From the NCBI GenBank assembly GCA_039800165.1, contig JBDLRH010000124.1:1-15469 (forward strand): a stretch of 15,469 bases of DNA. The letters run 5' to 3'. Within the stretch, counting starts at the first letter, position 1, and each line of letters starts with the position of its first letter. Under the pieces are notes generated by a model that was not told the origin of the DNA, ran no database searches, and was given only the letters and a program-made list of their open reading frames with translations. The DNA comes from JBDLRH01 sp039800165. GTDB taxonomy: Bacteria > Pseudomonadota > Gammaproteobacteria > Burkholderiales > Burkholderiaceae_C. This document shows positions 14,838 to 15,469 of the stretch, piece by piece. The position numbers and the translations under genes were made by a program.

Positions 14838-14846
14838 TGCTATATT
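14838..14846 (+). promoter_or_regulatory. Putative extended -10 promoter of the tRNA-tuf unit
   Basis: TGCTATATT fits TGnTATAAT with one mismatch in the hexamer (TATATT, 14841-14846). Transcription would begin near 14853, six bases before tRNA-Tyr. It is the only AT-rich hexamer in this GC-rich gap and lies at the right distance for a stable RNA gene. No clear -35 element is visible upstream. Confidence 0.6.
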
Positions 14847-14858
14847 TCGAGGTTCGCC

Positions 14859-14944
14859 GGAGGGGTGCCCGAGTGGCTAAAGGGGGCAGACTGTAAATCT
14901 GTTGGCTTACGCCTACGCTGGTTCGAATCCAGCCTCCTCCACCA
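14859..14944 (+). tRNA. tRNA-Tyr (anticodon GTA)
   Basis: This is an 86-nt tRNA with the long variable arm typical of bacterial tRNA-Tyr. The acceptor GGAGGGG (14859-14865) pairs with CTCCTCC (14934-14940) with one G-T pair, followed by discriminator A and an encoded CCA. The anticodon stem CAGA/TCTG encloses CTGTAAA with GTA at 14893-14895. The T arm is CTGG-TTCGAAT-CCAG. It is the first gene of a tRNA-tuf cluster that is conserved in beta- and gammaproteobacteria. Confidence 0.97.
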
Positions 14945-15085
14945 CACCTGCATGCGGGTGCGGCCGGGCGAGTTCAGGTGATGTGGTTGTGTGAGTGTGC
15001 GGATGCTTGGTCCGGTGTGCGTTGTGCAAGCGGTGTGCGCCGGAGAGCCTGCCAAGGGTCGTTGAGCCGGTTGGACGAACCCGAT

Positions 15086-15159
15086 GCGGGAGTAGTTCAA
15101 TGGTAGAACCTTAGCCTTCCAAGCTAATGACGCGGGTTCGATTCCCGTCTCCCGCTCCA
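15086..15159 (+). tRNA. tRNA-Gly (anticodon TCC)
   Basis: This is a 74-nt cloverleaf with encoded CCA. The acceptor GCGGGAG pairs with CTCCCGC, with discriminator T. The anticodon stem TTAGC/GCTAA encloses CTTCCAA with TCC at 15118-15120, reading GGA/GGG. The T arm is CGGG-TTCGATT-CCCG. The gap from tRNA-Tyr is 141 bp, much longer than the 39 bp to tRNA-Thr. Confidence 0.97.
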
Positions 15160-15198
15160 GACACGGCGCAGCGCAGGAACAGCAGTTGTGAGATTTCA

Positions 15199-15273
<75 letters not shown>

Positions 15274-15282
15274 GTACCGGTT

Positions 15283-15308
15283 CGGCAGACGGCGCGAGAG
15301 GTCTGCCG
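15283..15308 (+). other. Hairpin between tRNA-Thr and tuf
   Basis: CGGCAGAC (15283-15290) pairs exactly with GTCTGCCG (15301-15308) around a 10-nt purine-rich loop, extendable by one T-G pair. It begins nine bases after the CCA of tRNA-Thr and ends about 40 nt before the tuf start. After tRNA processing it would sit near the 5' end of the tuf mRNA, where it could stabilise the message or guide processing. A pyrimidine-rich stretch (about 15326-15336) follows at a distance, too far away for a normal terminator. Confidence 0.5.
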
Positions 15309-15348
15309 GCGTTCATTCAGGTGATCGTTTCTTTTTCGGAGTCGACAA

Positions 15349-15469
15349 ATGGCAAAAGAGAAATTCGAGCGGACCAAGCCGCACGTCAACGTAGGCACGA
15401 TTGGTCACGTGGACCATGGCAAGACCACGCTGACGGCGGCGATCACGACGGTGCTGGCCACCAAGTTCG
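15349..15469 (+). CDS. tuf: Elongation factor Tu, N-terminus only (cut by window edge)
   Basis: EF-Tu brings aminoacyl-tRNA to the ribosome with GTP. Only the first 40 residues are in view. They begin MAKEKFERTKPHVNVGTIGH and contain the P-loop GHVDHGKT (19-26), identical to the EF-Tu G1 motif. GGAG (15338-15341) lies seven bases before the ATG. Position after tRNA-Tyr/Gly/Thr matches the tufB locus of proteobacteria; secE, nusG and ribosomal protein genes are expected beyond the edge. Confidence 0.97.
   Translation, partial: MAKEKFERTKPHVNVGTIGHVDHGKTTLTAAITTVLATKF

Overview
This is GC-rich DNA (roughly two thirds or more G+C) with dense genes. Codon use, protein sequences and gene order (apaG/rpe, gph-trpE-trpG-trpD-trpC, tRNA-Tyr/Gly/Thr-tuf) point to a betaproteobacterium of the order Burkholderiales, most likely Comamonadaceae or the neighbouring Rubrivivax/Leptothrix group. 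The assignment rests on recognising protein and gene-order patterns, not on a search. The window is ordinary chromosome: I see no phage, insertion sequence, CRISPR array or obvious genomic island.

Left part (1-3597, minus strand). Transcription runs leftward through apaG, thiL, pgpA, pncC (CinA C-terminal type) and an MFS transporter cut by the window edge. thiL/pgpA and pgpA/pncC overlap by 4 nt each, and the other gaps are 6 and 21 bp, so this looks like one transcription unit. It covers thiamine diphosphate synthesis, phospholipid head-group synthesis and NMN recycling.

Middle part (3598-7969). rpe starts divergently from apaG across a 30-bp gap. It is followed by a secreted alpha/beta-hydrolase-domain protein (plus), a short-chain dehydrogenase (minus) and gph (plus). 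rpe and gph often sit side by side upstream of trpE in proteobacteria. Here two unrelated genes separate them.

Trp region (7970-14756, plus strand). An extended -10 promoter precedes a 27-codon leader peptide with Trp-Pro-Trp, then competing inverted repeats, then trpE, trpG, a LysE/RhtB exporter, a threonine aldolase (ltaE), trpD, trpC and ung. This has the logic of an attenuated tryptophan operon, although no U-tract terminator is visible. TrpE carries an in-frame insertion of about 25 residues, encoded by a compact, highly structured GC-rich element that looks like a dispersed palindromic repeat captured inside the gene.

Right part (14757-15469). A hairpin follows ung, then an extended -10 promoter drives tRNA-Tyr(GTA), tRNA-Gly(TCC) and tRNA-Thr(GGT), followed by the start of tuf (EF-Tu), cut by the window edge.

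The points most worth a second look are the repeat inside trpE, the WPW leader peptide with its noncanonical attenuator, and the exporter plus threonine aldolase placed inside the trp operon. I found no evidence of a wholly new biological system.
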